Below, piece by piece: positions 44,005-53,497 of a DNA stretch of 64,000 nt. The position numbers and the translations under genes are program-made. This DNA is from DASXMT01 sp963781305 (lineage in GTDB: Bacteria > Actinomycetota > Acidimicrobiia > Acidimicrobiales > RAAP-2), in NCBI GenBank assembly GCA_963781305.1, contig CAWAFL010000013.1, positions 558,001-622,000 on the forward strand. The letters run 5' to 3'. Position 1 is the stretch's first letter, and the number at the start of each line of letters is the position of its first letter. The notes under the pieces are model-generated. The model searched no databases. It worked only from the letters and a program-made list of their open reading frames with translations, and had not been told where the DNA came from.

Positions 44005-44802
44005 GTGAGCGGTACCGAACACCTGACTTTTGAGCGCCAGGGCTCGACGGCAATCGTCACCATGAACCGGCCAGAGGCGAAGAACGCCCTTTCCGGTCCC
44101 ATGCTGGTGGGCATGCTTGACGCCTGGCTCGAGATCGACGCCGACGACAGCATCCGGTGCGCCATCCTGACCGGGGCCGGAGGCTCCTTCTGTACCGGCA
44201 TGGACCTGAAGGCGGTGGGTGGGGGCGAGCGCTCTGATGAGATCAAGCAGCGGATGGCTGACGATCCCGACCTTCACTGGAAGGCGCTGCTCCGTCATTA
44301 TTCGTTGAGAAAGCCGCTCATTGCCGCGGTCGAGGGTTGGGCGGTTGCCGGTGGGACCGAGATCCTCCAGGCCACCGACATCCGGGTCGCCGGTGAGGGA
44401 GCCAAGTTCGGCGTGTTCGAAGCGAAGCGGGGGCTGTTCCCCCTGGGGGGCTCCACCGTTCGCCTTCGCCGGCAGATACCCTTCACCGTGGCCATGGACC
44501 TGCTTCTCACCGCCCGAGAGGTGTCCGCTCAGGAGGCACTGCAGATCGGCCTCATCGGCCGGGTCGTGCCCGACGGCACCGCACTGGACACAGCGCTCGA
44601 GATCGCCGAGGTGATCGGGTCCAATGGGCCCCTGGCTGTCGAGGCCATCAAGGCATCGGTGAAGGCGACCGAGGGCCTGTCCGAGGAGGAGGGCCTCAAG
44701 GTGGAGCTGGAGATCGGGTGGCCCATCTTCGGCACGGAGGATGCCAAGGAAGGGCCGAAGGCGTTCGCCGAGAAGCGGCCGGCCAACTTCCAGCGCCGAT
44801 GA
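44005..44802 (+). CDS. enoyl-CoA hydratase (EchA19-like)
   Basis: Crotonase-fold enzyme of 265 residues. Oxyanion-hole residues are in TGAGGSFCTGMDLKA and in AVAGGTEILQATDIRVAG; GVFEAKRGLFPLGGSTVRL carries the catalytic Glu region, and KEGPKAFAEKRPANFQ closes the protein. It resembles, from memory, mycobacterial EchA19, which hydrates steroid side-chain enoyl-CoAs. GTG start after GGGGAGC. Its own KstR-like operator lies upstream, and it overlaps the hotdog gene by four bases. Confidence 0.9.
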   Translation: MSGTEHLTFERQGSTAIVTMNRPEAKNALSGPMLVGMLDAWLEIDADDSIRCAILTGAGGSFCTGMDLKAVGGGERSDEIKQRMADDPDLHWKALLRHYSLRKPLIAAVEGWAVAGGTEILQATDIRVAGEGAKFGVFEAKRGLFPLGGSTVRLRRQIPFTVAMDLLLTAREVSAQEALQIGLIGRVVPDGTALDTALEIAEVIGSNGPLAVEAIKASVKATEGLSEEEGLKVELEIGWPIFGTEDAKEGPKAFAEKRPANFQRR

Positions 44803-45698
44803 CCGCCGTGGATACGCAGGGGGCTTCCGAGGATGCCGCATCAACCAAGGCTCTGCTTCAATCCGATAGCGCAGGTTCATCCGACAGCGCAGGTTCATCC
44901 GACAGCGCAGGACCTCGAGCCGGTGCACCATCGACCAAGGCCCCGGCTACGCCCAATGACCGACTTGCCGCCGCGCTCCGGCGCGTCATTGACGCCACCC
45001 TCTCCCCTCTTGAGTGGGACACCATCACGGCGGCGGCGATCGCCATCGAGGCAGTCGCCGACTCGCTCGATGCTGAGCCCGTCACCCGACCCCGCAGGCG
45101 GAACAATCCGTCCGCCGACCGGGATCCCATGGACTTCTTCCCCAACAGTCCGGTGATCGGTACGTCCAACCCGATCGCTCCGCCGGTGACCCTGGTGGCC
45201 GTGGACGGCGTGGACGGTGGCATGCGAGAGATGCGCGGAACGGTCAACTTTGGCTACCCCTATGAGGGGCCGCCGACCTGCGTGCACGGGGGCGTCATCG
45301 CCGAGGTCTTCGACGAGGTACTGGGCGCCACCAACATCGTCGCCGGCAATCCCGGCATGACCGGGACCCTGACCATCAAGTACCGCAAGCCCACCCCACT
45401 ACTCACCGACCTTCGGATCGAGGCACGCTGCCTGGGGTGGAGCGGACGCAAGATCAGGACGTGGGGCGGGATGTACAACGGCGACGTGCTGACCGCCGAA
45501 GCCGAGGGCGTGTTCATCGCCGTGCGCCCTGAGATGATGCTGGCCATCGCCGAAGGGAACCAGGACGTGGCCGACCCGGACATCGTTGCCGCCATCCGAA
45601 GCGAGACCACGCAAGCCATCAAGGACCGGGATGTATACCGGGCGGCAAAGGCAGCCAAAGCCGACGCCGAAAGGGCAGCCGAACCGGGCGGCTCCTAA
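44799..45698 (+). CDS. hotdog-fold thioesterase-like protein
   Basis: 299 residues. The C-terminal half is a PaaI/4HBT hotdog domain (PPTCVHGGVIAEVFDEVLG, then TGTLTIKYRKPTPL and EAEGVFIAVRPE). The N-terminus is low-complexity, with SDSAGSSDSAGSSDSAG from an 18-base DNA repeat near 44865-44911. It presumably hydrolyses or binds an acyl-CoA of the same pathway as the hydratase it overlaps. The extreme C-terminus is Ala/Lys-rich. Confidence 0.85.
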   Translation: MTAVDTQGASEDAASTKALLQSDSAGSSDSAGSSDSAGPRAGAPSTKAPATPNDRLAAALRRVIDATLSPLEWDTITAAAIAIEAVADSLDAEPVTRPRRRNNPSADRDPMDFFPNSPVIGTSNPIAPPVTLVAVDGVDGGMREMRGTVNFGYPYEGPPTCVHGGVIAEVFDEVLGATNIVAGNPGMTGTLTIKYRKPTPLLTDLRIEARCLGWSGRKIRTWGGMYNGDVLTAEAEGVFIAVRPEMMLAIAEGNQDVADPDIVAAIRSETTQAIKDRDVYRAAKAAKADAERAAEPGGS

Positions 45699-45756
45699 CC
45701 TGATCGCGAAGAACTGACGGTCCGGACCTGATCGACCCGAACCGGGCGGCTCCTAA
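45681..45756. repeat. duplicated gene end (18-base direct repeat, period 58)
   Basis: GAACCGGGCGGCTCCTAA occurs at 45681-45698, where TAA is the stop of the hotdog gene, and again at 45739-45756 after the stop. Flanking GATCGACC and GGTCCGGACC words also recur. Confidence 0.8.
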
Positions 45757-45810
45757 GCCCGATCGACCTGAGCTGGCCGGTCCGGACCCGATGGACCCGA
45801 GCAATAGGGA

Positions 45811-47361
45811 TCAGATCTTGGTTTGGCCTTCCCAGTAGGGATCCCGCAACTTGCGCTTGTAGAGCTTGCCGTTCGGGTCCCGCGGCATCGAGTCGGTGAA
45901 ATCGATGGACTTCGGAGTCTTGAACTTGGCCAGCTTCTCGGCGCAGTGAGCCAGGATCTCCTCGGCCAGCTCGGGCGTAGGCTCGACGCCCTCAGCCGGC
46001 TCCACCACGGCCTTGACCTCTTCGCCCCAGTCCTCGTTGGGGATCCCGAACACAGCCACGTCGCCCACCTTGGGGAAGCTCAGGATCACGTTCTCGATCT
46101 CGGCCGGATAGATGTTCGCTCCGCCGGAGATGATCATGTCGATCTTGCGATCGCGCAGGAAGAGATACCCGTCCTCGTCGATCACGCCGACGTCGCCGAC
46201 GGTGAAGAAGTTCCCGATGCGGTTCTTCTGCGTCTTCTCCTTGTCCTTGTGGTACTCGAAGCCACCACCGGACATGGACATGTACACCGTGCCGATGACG
46301 CCCGTCTCCTCGATGCGGTTTCCGTCGTCGTCGAAGATGGCGATCTCGGAGATGGGCCAGGGTCGGCCGACGGTGCCGGGCTTCTTCAACCACTCCTCCG
46401 CGGTTACCAGCGTGCCGCCACCTTCGGAGGCGGCGTAGTACTCGTCGATGCAGAAGCCCCACCAATCGATCATCTTGTGCTTCACGTCGACGGGGCAGGG
46501 TGCTGCGGCGTGGATCATGTGCCGGAGGGACGAGAGGTCGTACTTGGATCGGACGTCGTCCGGCAGGGTGAGCAGCCGGTGGAACTGGGTGGGGACCATG
46601 TGGGAGGTCGTGACCCGGTACTGCTCGATGAGCTGCAGCATCCCCTCCGGTGTCCACTTGTCCATCAGCACGAGGGTGTGGCCGAGGTGTACGGATGCCC
46701 CGGCGAAGCGCATCACCGCCGTGTGGTAGAGCGGCGAGCCTACGATGTGCACGTTGTCGTCATGAGGCTGGATGTTGAACAAGAACAAGATGCCGCACAA
46801 GCCCAGAGCGGCTTCTTCGGGCGTGGCATCCCCCAGGGGCCGGAAGATGCCCTTGGGGTTGCCGGTGGTGCCGGAGGTGTAGTTCATGACGTCGCCGATG
46901 GTGCGGTCGGACGGGTCGTCGGTGGGCTGGCGATCGCGCAGCTCGGTCAGCGACGAGAAGCCGGGGATGTCACCCACGGCCAGGCTGGTCTCGGCGGGTA
47001 GCTCGGCCTCGTCGGCCGCGTCCCGGGCGACAGCGGCGAAGCGATCGTGGGCCACGAATACCCGGGCCCCCGAGTCCTTCAGTATGTAGGCCACCTCGGG
47101 TCCCACCAGATGATGGTTGATGGGCACCAGACGCCATCCAGCCTGCAATGCGGCCAGGTAGAGCTCCACGTTCTCTGTGCAGTTGGGGAGGAGGGTGGCA
47201 ACCACGTCGCCCCGCCCCACGCCCAGTTGGCGAAGACCGTGGACGACCTGATTGGTTTGCTCCAGCAGTTCGCCGGCGCTCATCTCGGCTCCGTCCGGCG
47301 TCACCAGGGCCAAGTGGTCGGGGTCCTCGTGGGCCAGGGCCCAGAATCCAAAATCACCCAT
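45811..47361 (-). CDS. acyl-CoA synthetase (AMP-forming, FadD-type)
   Basis: 516 residues of the ANL superfamily. The P-loop is MNYTSGTTGNPKG, the A5-type block is YYAASEGGGT, and the adenylate motif is FFTVGDVGVIDEDGYLFLRDRKIDMIISGG; the catalytic lysine is near the C-terminus in RDPNGKLYKRK. It activates a carboxylic acid to its CoA ester through an acyl-AMP. Its neighbours suggest a steroid or fatty-acid substrate, but the specificity cannot be read. Convergent with the hotdog gene. Confidence 0.94.
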   Translation of the reverse strand: MGDFGFWALAHEDPDHLALVTPDGAEMSAGELLEQTNQVVHGLRQLGVGRGDVVATLLPNCTENVELYLAALQAGWRLVPINHHLVGPEVAYILKDSGARVFVAHDRFAAVARDAADEAELPAETSLAVGDIPGFSSLTELRDRQPTDDPSDRTIGDVMNYTSGTTGNPKGIFRPLGDATPEEAALGLCGILFLFNIQPHDDNVHIVGSPLYHTAVMRFAGASVHLGHTLVLMDKWTPEGMLQLIEQYRVTTSHMVPTQFHRLLTLPDDVRSKYDLSSLRHMIHAAAPCPVDVKHKMIDWWGFCIDEYYAASEGGGTLVTAEEWLKKPGTVGRPWPISEIAIFDDDGNRIEETGVIGTVYMSMSGGGFEYHKDKEKTQKNRIGNFFTVGDVGVIDEDGYLFLRDRKIDMIISGGANIYPAEIENVILSFPKVGDVAVFGIPNEDWGEEVKAVVEPAEGVEPTPELAEEILAHCAEKLAKFKTPKSIDFTDSMPRDPNGKLYKRKLRDPYWEGQTKI

Positions 47362-47540
47362 GGTGGTCGTCTCCCCCTACGCTGATTCGGCTTGGGACAT
47401 CGAGCTTCGGCTTGGTAGATCGAGCCGCCGGTGCAGGCGAACGGCCTAGACCAGGGCCAAACGCTAGAACAGGTTCTCGTCTACGGTCAACCGCACCCAA
47501 TTGGGGACTCAAGGCCCGATCGATGAGACAACCCCCCTGA

Positions 47541-48578
47541 TCAACGAGCAGTCTCGATGTCAGAACCGGCCGGCCCCCCGGTGGCCCCAGCAGGAACGGG
47601 CTGGGCGGTCTCCCCGGCGCCATGGGTGTTCCTCGCTGCCTCTGAGGCGACCGCCGGCTCCTCGGTATCGGTCTTACCGGCCCGCCAGCGCTGGAACGGC
47701 CCCACCCGAGTGGCCAGGACGATCAACCCGGCAACGCTGAGGGCGATGCCTGCCGTCTCGACCAGGATGAAACCCAGGTGGCTCGGATCGGTGAGCCAGA
47801 GGTACTCGTCGAAGAACCGTTCGATTCCCCACAGCACCATGCCCACCCCGATGACAATTCCCGCTGGGGGAAGGGACCGGGCGGACACTGAGGTAACCCG
47901 ACCACCGCTCCCAGCTCCAGCTCCCGTGACAGCTCCAACTTCCGTGACAGCACCAGCCCCGGAACCAGCACCGACGCTGTCGGCGGCAAGCTCTTTCGGT
48001 GCCTGGCTGCGGACCCATCTCTCTACCAAGAGCAAGATCCCGAAGATGGCGAAGTCGCCGATGGCCTGGAAGATCGGTACCGGGAGTCGTTTCCCCACCT
48101 CACCGGCGTAGTACATGCCGAACCAAGCAGTGGTGGGATGGCCGCCGCCCCGGACCATCAGCTGGGGCCCCAGCAGGCGCCCGATGCCCCATGCCGCCAT
48201 CAGCACTGGCGCGATCAGATCGAGGAGGCGGACGGTCGAGATCTCCGGACACCGCCGCCGGGAGACGATGATTCCCACCGGGATGGCGAAGATCAGGCCG
48301 CCGAACGAGGACAGACCGCCCTGCCAGATGGCAAAGACCTGCATGGGGTCGCTGCGGTATTGGGAAAGGTTGGGTAGGACGCTGACCACGCGGGCTCCCA
48401 CGATGGCGGCCACGATCACCCAGATGAACATCCCGGTCACCCATTCCGTCGGGTAGCCGTTGTTGCGCAGCCGGCGCTCGAAGTAGCGGAGGCCGAACCA
48501 GAAAGTGAGGGCCAAGCCGATCCCGTAGGTGTGGACCTCGATGAACCAGATGTGGAAGGCGACGGGGATTGGTCTCAT
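47541..48578 (-). CDS. prolipoprotein diacylglyceryl transferase-like protein with altered signature
   Basis: 345-residue membrane protein. IEVHTYGIGLAL, GARVVSVLPN, AIWQGGLSSFGGLIFAIPVG and LDLIAPVLMAAWGIGRLLGP align with Lgt blocks. The canonical GRxGNFxNxE signature is replaced by GRLLGPQLMVRG, losing the Asn and Glu thought important for catalysis. The C-terminal 100 residues are a polar tail with VGAGSGAGAVTEVGAVTGAGAG-type repeats. It may be a divergent Lgt or a non-lipidating paralogue. Lipoproteins are encoded in the window, so a true lgt should exist somewhere. Confidence 0.7.
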   Translation of the reverse strand: MRPIPVAFHIWFIEVHTYGIGLALTFWFGLRYFERRLRNNGYPTEWVTGMFIWVIVAAIVGARVVSVLPNLSQYRSDPMQVFAIWQGGLSSFGGLIFAIPVGIIVSRRRCPEISTVRLLDLIAPVLMAAWGIGRLLGPQLMVRGGGHPTTAWFGMYYAGEVGKRLPVPIFQAIGDFAIFGILLLVERWVRSQAPKELAADSVGAGSGAGAVTEVGAVTGAGAGSGGRVTSVSARSLPPAGIVIGVGMVLWGIERFFDEYLWLTDPSHLGFILVETAGIALSVAGLIVLATRVGPFQRWRAGKTDTEEPAVASEAARNTHGAGETAQPVPAGATGGPAGSDIETAR

Positions 48579-48716
48579 GGTCAGCGCGAGCCGGGCGGAA
48601 CCGCCACCGGCGCCCTCTCAGTATGCCTCAGACCCCCGGTAGGGTGGACGTCGAGGTAGGTACTCAGCGTGGAAAAAGGTTCCGGCATGTGGATCCGGCA
48701 AAGCGAGGGGGATGTG

Positions 48717-49517
48717 ATGGCTGTCCTCACGGACAAGGTTGCGATTGTCACCGGCGGTGGTTCGGGTATCGGCGCGGCCAGCGCCGCTCGCCTGGCCGAG
48801 GCGGGTGCATCTGTGGTGGTCGTCGACCGGGATGAGGCCTCGGCCCGCGAGGTAGCCAATCGAGTCGGCGGCTTTGCCGTCGCAGCCGACGTGAGCCGGT
48901 CGGATGAGTGGATCTCGATCGCGGCGGCCGCCGTCTCCGAGTACGGAGGGGTCGACCTGGCCCACCTCAATGCGGGCGTGTCAACGGGGGAGCCGGACAT
49001 CACGTTGCTGACTGACGAGCAGTACCGCCGGGCCGTCGGGGTGAACGTGGACGGGGTGGTATTCGGGATAAGGGCGTTGGTCCCGCTCCTCCGCCAGCGA
49101 GGCGGCGGTTCGCTCGTGGCCACGGCCTCGCTCGCCGCGCTCATCGGCTATTCGCCCGATCCCATCTACGGGCTGACCAAGAGCGCGGTTGTGGGCCTGG
49201 TGCGGGCACTCGCTCCGCAGCTGGCCGAACAGCACATCACCGTGAACGCCATCTGCCCTTCGTTGGTGGACACCAACATGCTCGACGAGACCATGCGCGG
49301 AGAGCTGAAGGGGTCGGGGTTCCCGCTCATCGAGCCCGAGACGGTGGCCGAGGCGGTCTTGCAGTGCCTCCTGGGCGAGGAGACAGGACAAGCCATGGTG
49401 ATCCAGGCTGGACGGGACCCGCTGGCCTACCGCTTCGCGCGGCCCCCGGGGCCACGGGCCGAGGGGGCAGAAGGAAAGCTGCCGCCTGCGGCACTCGCTG
49501 CTCACGACCAGAAGTAG
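48717..49517 (+). CDS. SDR family oxidoreductase
   Basis: 266 residues, classical short-chain dehydrogenase. NAD(P) loop TGGGSGIGAA, HLNAGVS as the NNAG equivalent, Ser in VATASLAA and catalytic YGLTK. The Asp at the end of beta-2 (VVVVDRDEA) favours NAD. ATG at 48717 follows GAGGGGG; a start at 48669 in the same frame is less likely. It is adjacent to lipid and steroid genes, but the substrate is unknown. Confidence 0.92.
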   Translation: MAVLTDKVAIVTGGGSGIGAASAARLAEAGASVVVVDRDEASAREVANRVGGFAVAADVSRSDEWISIAAAAVSEYGGVDLAHLNAGVSTGEPDITLLTDEQYRRAVGVNVDGVVFGIRALVPLLRQRGGGSLVATASLAALIGYSPDPIYGLTKSAVVGLVRALAPQLAEQHITVNAICPSLVDTNMLDETMRGELKGSGFPLIEPETVAEAVLQCLLGEETGQAMVIQAGRDPLAYRFARPPGPRAEGAEGKLPPAALAAHDQK

Positions 49518-49593
49518 GACGGTCCCGCGTAGAGGCGCCCGCCCGCCCCGCGTGGAGAGCGGAGGACGCCCCTCCTGCAAAGCCCGGCGCCCC

Positions 49594-49643
49594 GCTTTGT
49601 GTAGAGGGCGATTGGGACGCTTTGCGCAGAGGGCGATCCCGAC
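49594..49643. repeat. 25-bp imperfect tandem repeat between SDR and NlpC genes
   Basis: GCTTTG(T/C)G(T/C)(A/G)... copies at 49594-49618 and 49619-49643, differing at a few bases. Non-coding, between convergent genes. Confidence 0.6.
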
Positions 49644-49644
49644 G

Positions 49645-51207
49645 CTATGGCCGGCCGACACCCCAGAAGTCGTCACCGGTACGCACAGGGGTATCCCAGA
49701 CGACCGCTCCGGTGTAGGGCGCCTCGACCATCATCCCGCCACCGATGTACATGGCTACGTGCTCGGAGGCGTCCACGCCGTAGAACAACAAGTCGCCGGG
49801 CTGGATATCTGCGAGGGAGACATGGGTTGTCTCGTCGTACTGGGCGCCGGTGTAGTGGTCGAGCTGGACACCCGCCTGTCCCCAGGCCCATTCGGTGAGC
49901 CCCGAGCAGTCGAACGCCACGCCCGGGCTCTCTGCACCCCACTGGTAGGGAACGCCGAGCTGGCTCTGGGCGGCGGCCACGGCTGCCGCGGCACCGCCCG
50001 CCGCAGGTGCTGAGCTCGTGGGTGCCGGCGCGGCCGCCGGCGTAGGAGCGGGTGCCGGATCTGGTGCCGGTGCCGGTGCCGGATCCGGTGCCGATGTAGG
50101 CGTCGGAGTGGGTGCCGGTGTAGTGGCCGAAGTAGGAGTGGGCGAACTGCCGTCCCCGCTGCCACTGCCGCTGCCACTGCTCCCATCACCATTGCCGCTT
50201 GATGAAGACGTGCTCGGAGAAGACGTGCTCGGAGAACTCGATGAAGACGTGCTCGATGAAGACGTGCTCGGTGTCGTCGCCGGTGTTGCTGCTGCCTGCG
50301 CCGATTCGACTTGCTGCTGGGCCGCTTGCTCTTGCGCCGCCTTCTGGGCGGCCACCTGCTGCACGAAGGCCGCCGCTTGAGCCTGTGCCTTGGCGTCCTG
50401 TTGCTGCTGCACCAGGTTGGCTACATTCGCCTTGGCCTGGGTGAGTGCCGACTGTTCCTGGCTGACCAGATCGTTGGCTTGCTTGCTGGCTGCGGCGATG
50501 TTGCTTTGGGCCGTGGTGGCCTGGTCCTGCTGTTGCTTCAGCGAGTTCTGCTGGTCCTGCAAAAGGCCTTGGGCGGTCCGCAGGTTGTCGATGGTGGTGT
50601 TCACATTGCCGGCGGCAATATTCGAGTAGACGGAGCGAATGCCCGCGGTGCTCTTGTCCGAGGTGAACATATCGGTGACCGAGCTGGAGGTTCCGGCGTT
50701 CACGTAGGCCTCGACCGCTTGCTTTGTGAGCTGGGCCTTGTCGTGTGCGACCTTTGTGCGGGTCTGGGTGATCTTGGTCTGGGTGGCGGCGATCTGCCCG
50801 TTCACCTGCTGCAGCTGGTAGGTGGCCTGATCGTACTGCTGGGAGAGGGCGTTGATCTGCTGGCCCGTGGCCTGGATCTGGGCCTGGAGGGAGTTGGCCT
50901 GCGCCTGGGCGTCGGAGATCTGGTCGGCGGAGGCGGGGACCGAGGGGATCACTGCGGCACCGACGGTACCGGTAGCGATGACTGCGGCCACAGCGGTCAC
51001 GGTCCAACTCCGCCGACCCATGGACGGGAGCAGACCGATTGATGGGAGTTGCCGCCCACTTCTGGACCGGACATGCCGCCGAACCATGGAAGAGAGCGAT
51101 CGCCAACCGTTGGTCGTCACCGGCTGGTTAGCCGACGGAGTCGTCAGCGGCTGGTCAGACGACGGGGAGGTGAAGCGCCGTTGGTTGGCTGGGTGCACAG
51201 GCGACAT
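49645..51207 (-). CDS. NlpC/P60 peptidoglycan endopeptidase (first of a tandem pair)
   Basis: About 520 residues. A signal-type hydrophobic stretch (TVTAVAAVIATGTVGAAVI...ASA) is followed by a long coiled coil (DAQAQANSLQAQIQATGQQI onwards), a Ser/Thr/Pro/Ala linker of about 100 residues, and the catalytic NlpC/P60 domain: FDCSGLTEWAW (Cys), HVAMYIGGGMMVEAP (His). It cleaves stem peptides, probably at cell division, like RipA-type enzymes. ATG at 51207 has GAAGG upstream; later starts at 51087 and 51021 would give a shorter n-region. Confidence 0.9.
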   Translation of the reverse strand: MSPVHPANQRRFTSPSSDQPLTTPSANQPVTTNGWRSLSSMVRRHVRSRSGRQLPSIGLLPSMGRRSWTVTAVAAVIATGTVGAAVIPSVPASADQISDAQAQANSLQAQIQATGQQINALSQQYDQATYQLQQVNGQIAATQTKITQTRTKVAHDKAQLTKQAVEAYVNAGTSSSVTDMFTSDKSTAGIRSVYSNIAAGNVNTTIDNLRTAQGLLQDQQNSLKQQQDQATTAQSNIAAASKQANDLVSQEQSALTQAKANVANLVQQQQDAKAQAQAAAFVQQVAAQKAAQEQAAQQQVESAQAAATPATTPSTSSSSTSSSSSPSTSSPSTSSSSGNGDGSSGSGSGSGDGSSPTPTSATTPAPTPTPTSAPDPAPAPAPDPAPAPTPAAAPAPTSSAPAAGGAAAAVAAAQSQLGVPYQWGAESPGVAFDCSGLTEWAWGQAGVQLDHYTGAQYDETTHVSLADIQPGDLLFYGVDASEHVAMYIGGGMMVEAPYTGAVVWDTPVRTGDDFWGVGRP

Positions 51208-51345
51208 CGGTACCTTCGCAGCCTTGCGTTGTGTCTTGAACCATGACCACGATGACACGATTTGCCGCGTCGTGCGCGGACACGCTGGGTTGTGCGATCT
51301 GAGCCTCGGCTTGTCCTACACCGAGATGCCCATGCTGGACCTGCG

Positions 51346-52665
51346 TTAGGGGCGACCTACGCCCACGAAATCGTCAGCGGCATCGGTTCGTACCGCGGTG
51401 ATCCACACGTTGGCGCCGGTGTAGGGAGCCTCGATCATCTGGCCTCCCCCGACGTACATGGCTACGTGCTCATCCCCACCTGGACCGTAGAAGAGCAAGT
51501 CACCAGGCTCGATGTCCGCCAGCGGCACAGGCGTCGAGTCGTCGAACTGGGCACCGGAATAGTGCGGGAGAGGCACGCCTGCTTGGGTCCACGCCCATGC
51601 GGTCAGTCCGGAGCAGTCGAACGCCACGCCCGGGCTCTCTGCACCCCACTGGTAGGGAACGCCGAGCTGGGTCTCAGCTGCGGCCACAGCCCCTGAGCCA
51701 CCGGAGGAGGGGGCGGGTGCGGCCGAAACCGTGGGAGCTGGTGAGCCGCCACCACTGCTGGACCCACCGCCACCGCTGGTGGTGCTGCTGCTGCTGCTGC
51801 TGCTGAGGCTGTTGACCGTGCTGCTGTTACTACCGCTGGTGGTAGTCGAGGGGGACGCAGTGGGTGCCTGCGCCGCGGGTTGGGCTGCTGCCTGCTGGGC
51901 CGCGGCCTGCTGTTGGGCTGCGGCCTGCTGTTGCTGGGCGACCAGCTTGGCGTTGACGCTCGCCGCCGCTGCCGCCGCTGCCGCCTGCTGTTGCTGTTGG
52001 ACGATGGCAGCCACTTGGCTGTTGGCCTGGCTCAGCGCGTTCTTCTGCTGGGCGACCAACTGGTTGGCCTGGTCGGTCGAAGCCTGGATGCTCTGCTGCT
52101 GAGACGTCGCCTGGGTTTGCTGGGTCTTCAGCGAGTCCTGCTGGCTCTGCAGCTGCGACTGGGCGGTGTGCAGGTTGTCGATGGTGGTGTTGACGTTGCC
52201 GGCGGCGATGTTCGAGTACACCGATCGAATGCCCGCCGTGTTCTGGTCGGAGCTGAACATGTCAGTAACGTTCGACGTGGTGCCGGCGTCTACGTACGAC
52301 TTCACCGCTTGAGCAGTGAGGAGAGCCTGATCACGGTTGACCTCGTTTTGGGTCTTGGTGATCTGGGTCTGGGTCTGGCCGATCTGCGTCTTGATCTGCT
52401 GCAGCTTGTAGGTGGCCTCGTCGTACTGCTGGGAAAGCGTGTTGATCTGCTGACCCGTCTGTTGGATCTCTGCCTCTATGGATGCCGCCTGCGCTTGGGC
52501 GTCGGACAACTGGTCCGCACCGGCTGGGCGAGGAGAGAGAGCCACCACGGAGGTGATCCCGGTGACGATAGCTAGGGCGAGCATCGCAGTTCCCCACCGG
52601 GGCGCTCTGCGTACCTCTTTTGCACCTATCTTCGCCGTCGAATAAGGCAAATCGACGTCAGTCAC
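51346..52665 (-). CDS. NlpC/P60 peptidoglycan endopeptidase (second of a tandem pair)
   Basis: About 439 residues, same architecture as its neighbour: signal peptide (RRAPRWGTAMLALAIVTGITSVVAL, cleavage near AGA-DQ), a Gln-rich coiled coil with VTDMFSSDQNTAGIRSVYSNIAAGN shared between the two, a Ser/Gly linker, and a catalytic domain with FDCSGLTAWAW and HVAMYVGGGQMIEAP. GTG at 52665 is a best guess; the frame runs much further upstream antisense to the dienelactone hydrolase. It arose by tandem duplication with the 49.6-51.2 kb gene. Confidence 0.9.
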   Translation of the reverse strand: MTDVDLPYSTAKIGAKEVRRAPRWGTAMLALAIVTGITSVVALSPRPAGADQLSDAQAQAASIEAEIQQTGQQINTLSQQYDEATYKLQQIKTQIGQTQTQITKTQNEVNRDQALLTAQAVKSYVDAGTTSNVTDMFSSDQNTAGIRSVYSNIAAGNVNTTIDNLHTAQSQLQSQQDSLKTQQTQATSQQQSIQASTDQANQLVAQQKNALSQANSQVAAIVQQQQQAAAAAAAASVNAKLVAQQQQAAAQQQAAAQQAAAQPAAQAPTASPSTTTSGSNSSTVNSLSSSSSSSTTSGGGGSSSGGGSPAPTVSAAPAPSSGGSGAVAAAETQLGVPYQWGAESPGVAFDCSGLTAWAWTQAGVPLPHYSGAQFDDSTPVPLADIEPGDLLFYGPGGDEHVAMYVGGGQMIEAPYTGANVWITAVRTDAADDFVGVGRP

Positions 52666-52806
52666 AACGGAGAACTGTTTAGTCCATCCGATCACAAGCT
52701 GCAAGTACCCCCCGCAAAGTGACCCCTCTACCAGGCATAACGCTAAATGGATGACGCCGGGACTCCCACGTGACGTTGAGCGCCGGGCCACGATATCGTC
52801 GTTCAC

Positions 52807-53490
52807 GTGGGCGAACTCATCGAATATGCCAGCAACGGATCGAATGCACAGGGCTATCTGGCCAGCTCGGACCAGGGTCGACCTGGGGTGATCGTCATTC
52901 AGGAGTATTGGGGCCTGGTGGACCAGATCAAACACACCTGTGACCGGTTCGCGGCCGAGGGATTCACTGCCCTCGCCCCCGACCTCTACCACGGCACGAC
53001 GGTGCCCCTGACCGAGCCCGACGAGGCGGCCAAGGAGATGATGGCCCTCTCCATGGACGTCACGGCCAAGGAGTTGAACGGAGCGGTGGACGAGTTGGTC
53101 AGGCGTACCGGCCGGGACCGCGTTGGGGTGATCGGCTTCTGCATGGGCGGCGGTCTTGCCCTCGTGCTCGGGACGCAACGACCCGATGCGGTTGCCGCCG
53201 TGGTCTCCGCCTACGGGCTCATCCCTTGGCCTGATGCGACACCTGACTATTCGAAGCTCGTTGCGCGCGTGCTCGGGCATTTCGGCGAGAACGATGACTT
53301 CTTCACTCCTGACGCGGCCCGGGCGCTCGAGTCGCAGTTGAAGCAACTGGGCAAGGACGCCACGTTCTACACGTACGAGGGTGTGTCGCACGCCTTCTTC
53401 AATGAGGACCGGCCCGAGGTCTACAACCCGGAGGCGGCCGCGTTGTTGTGGGACAGGACCGTCGCGTTCTTCCGCGAGACCCTGGGCTGA
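52807..53490 (+). CDS. dienelactone hydrolase family protein
   Basis: 227-residue alpha/beta hydrolase with the Cys-Asp-His triad of this family: nucleophile Cys112 in GFCMGGG, the Asp in FGENDDF and the His in VSHAFFNE. GTG start. It opens lactone or ester bonds, classically dienelactone in chloroaromatic breakdown; here the substrate is unknown. Divergent from the NlpC gene; the DUF885 gene begins seven bases after its stop. Confidence 0.93.
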   Translation: MGELIEYASNGSNAQGYLASSDQGRPGVIVIQEYWGLVDQIKHTCDRFAAEGFTALAPDLYHGTTVPLTEPDEAAKEMMALSMDVTAKELNGAVDELVRRTGRDRVGVIGFCMGGGLALVLGTQRPDAVAAVVSAYGLIPWPDATPDYSKLVARVLGHFGENDDFFTPDAARALESQLKQLGKDATFYTYEGVSHAFFNEDRPEVYNPEAAALLWDRTVAFFRETLG

Positions 53491-53497
53491 CGCCGTA

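Noticed and set aside
51208..51350. c-di-AMP (ydaO-type) riboswitch ahead of the first NlpC/P60 gene
   Set aside because: Often found before such genes in actinobacteria, but I could not find its conserved core here.
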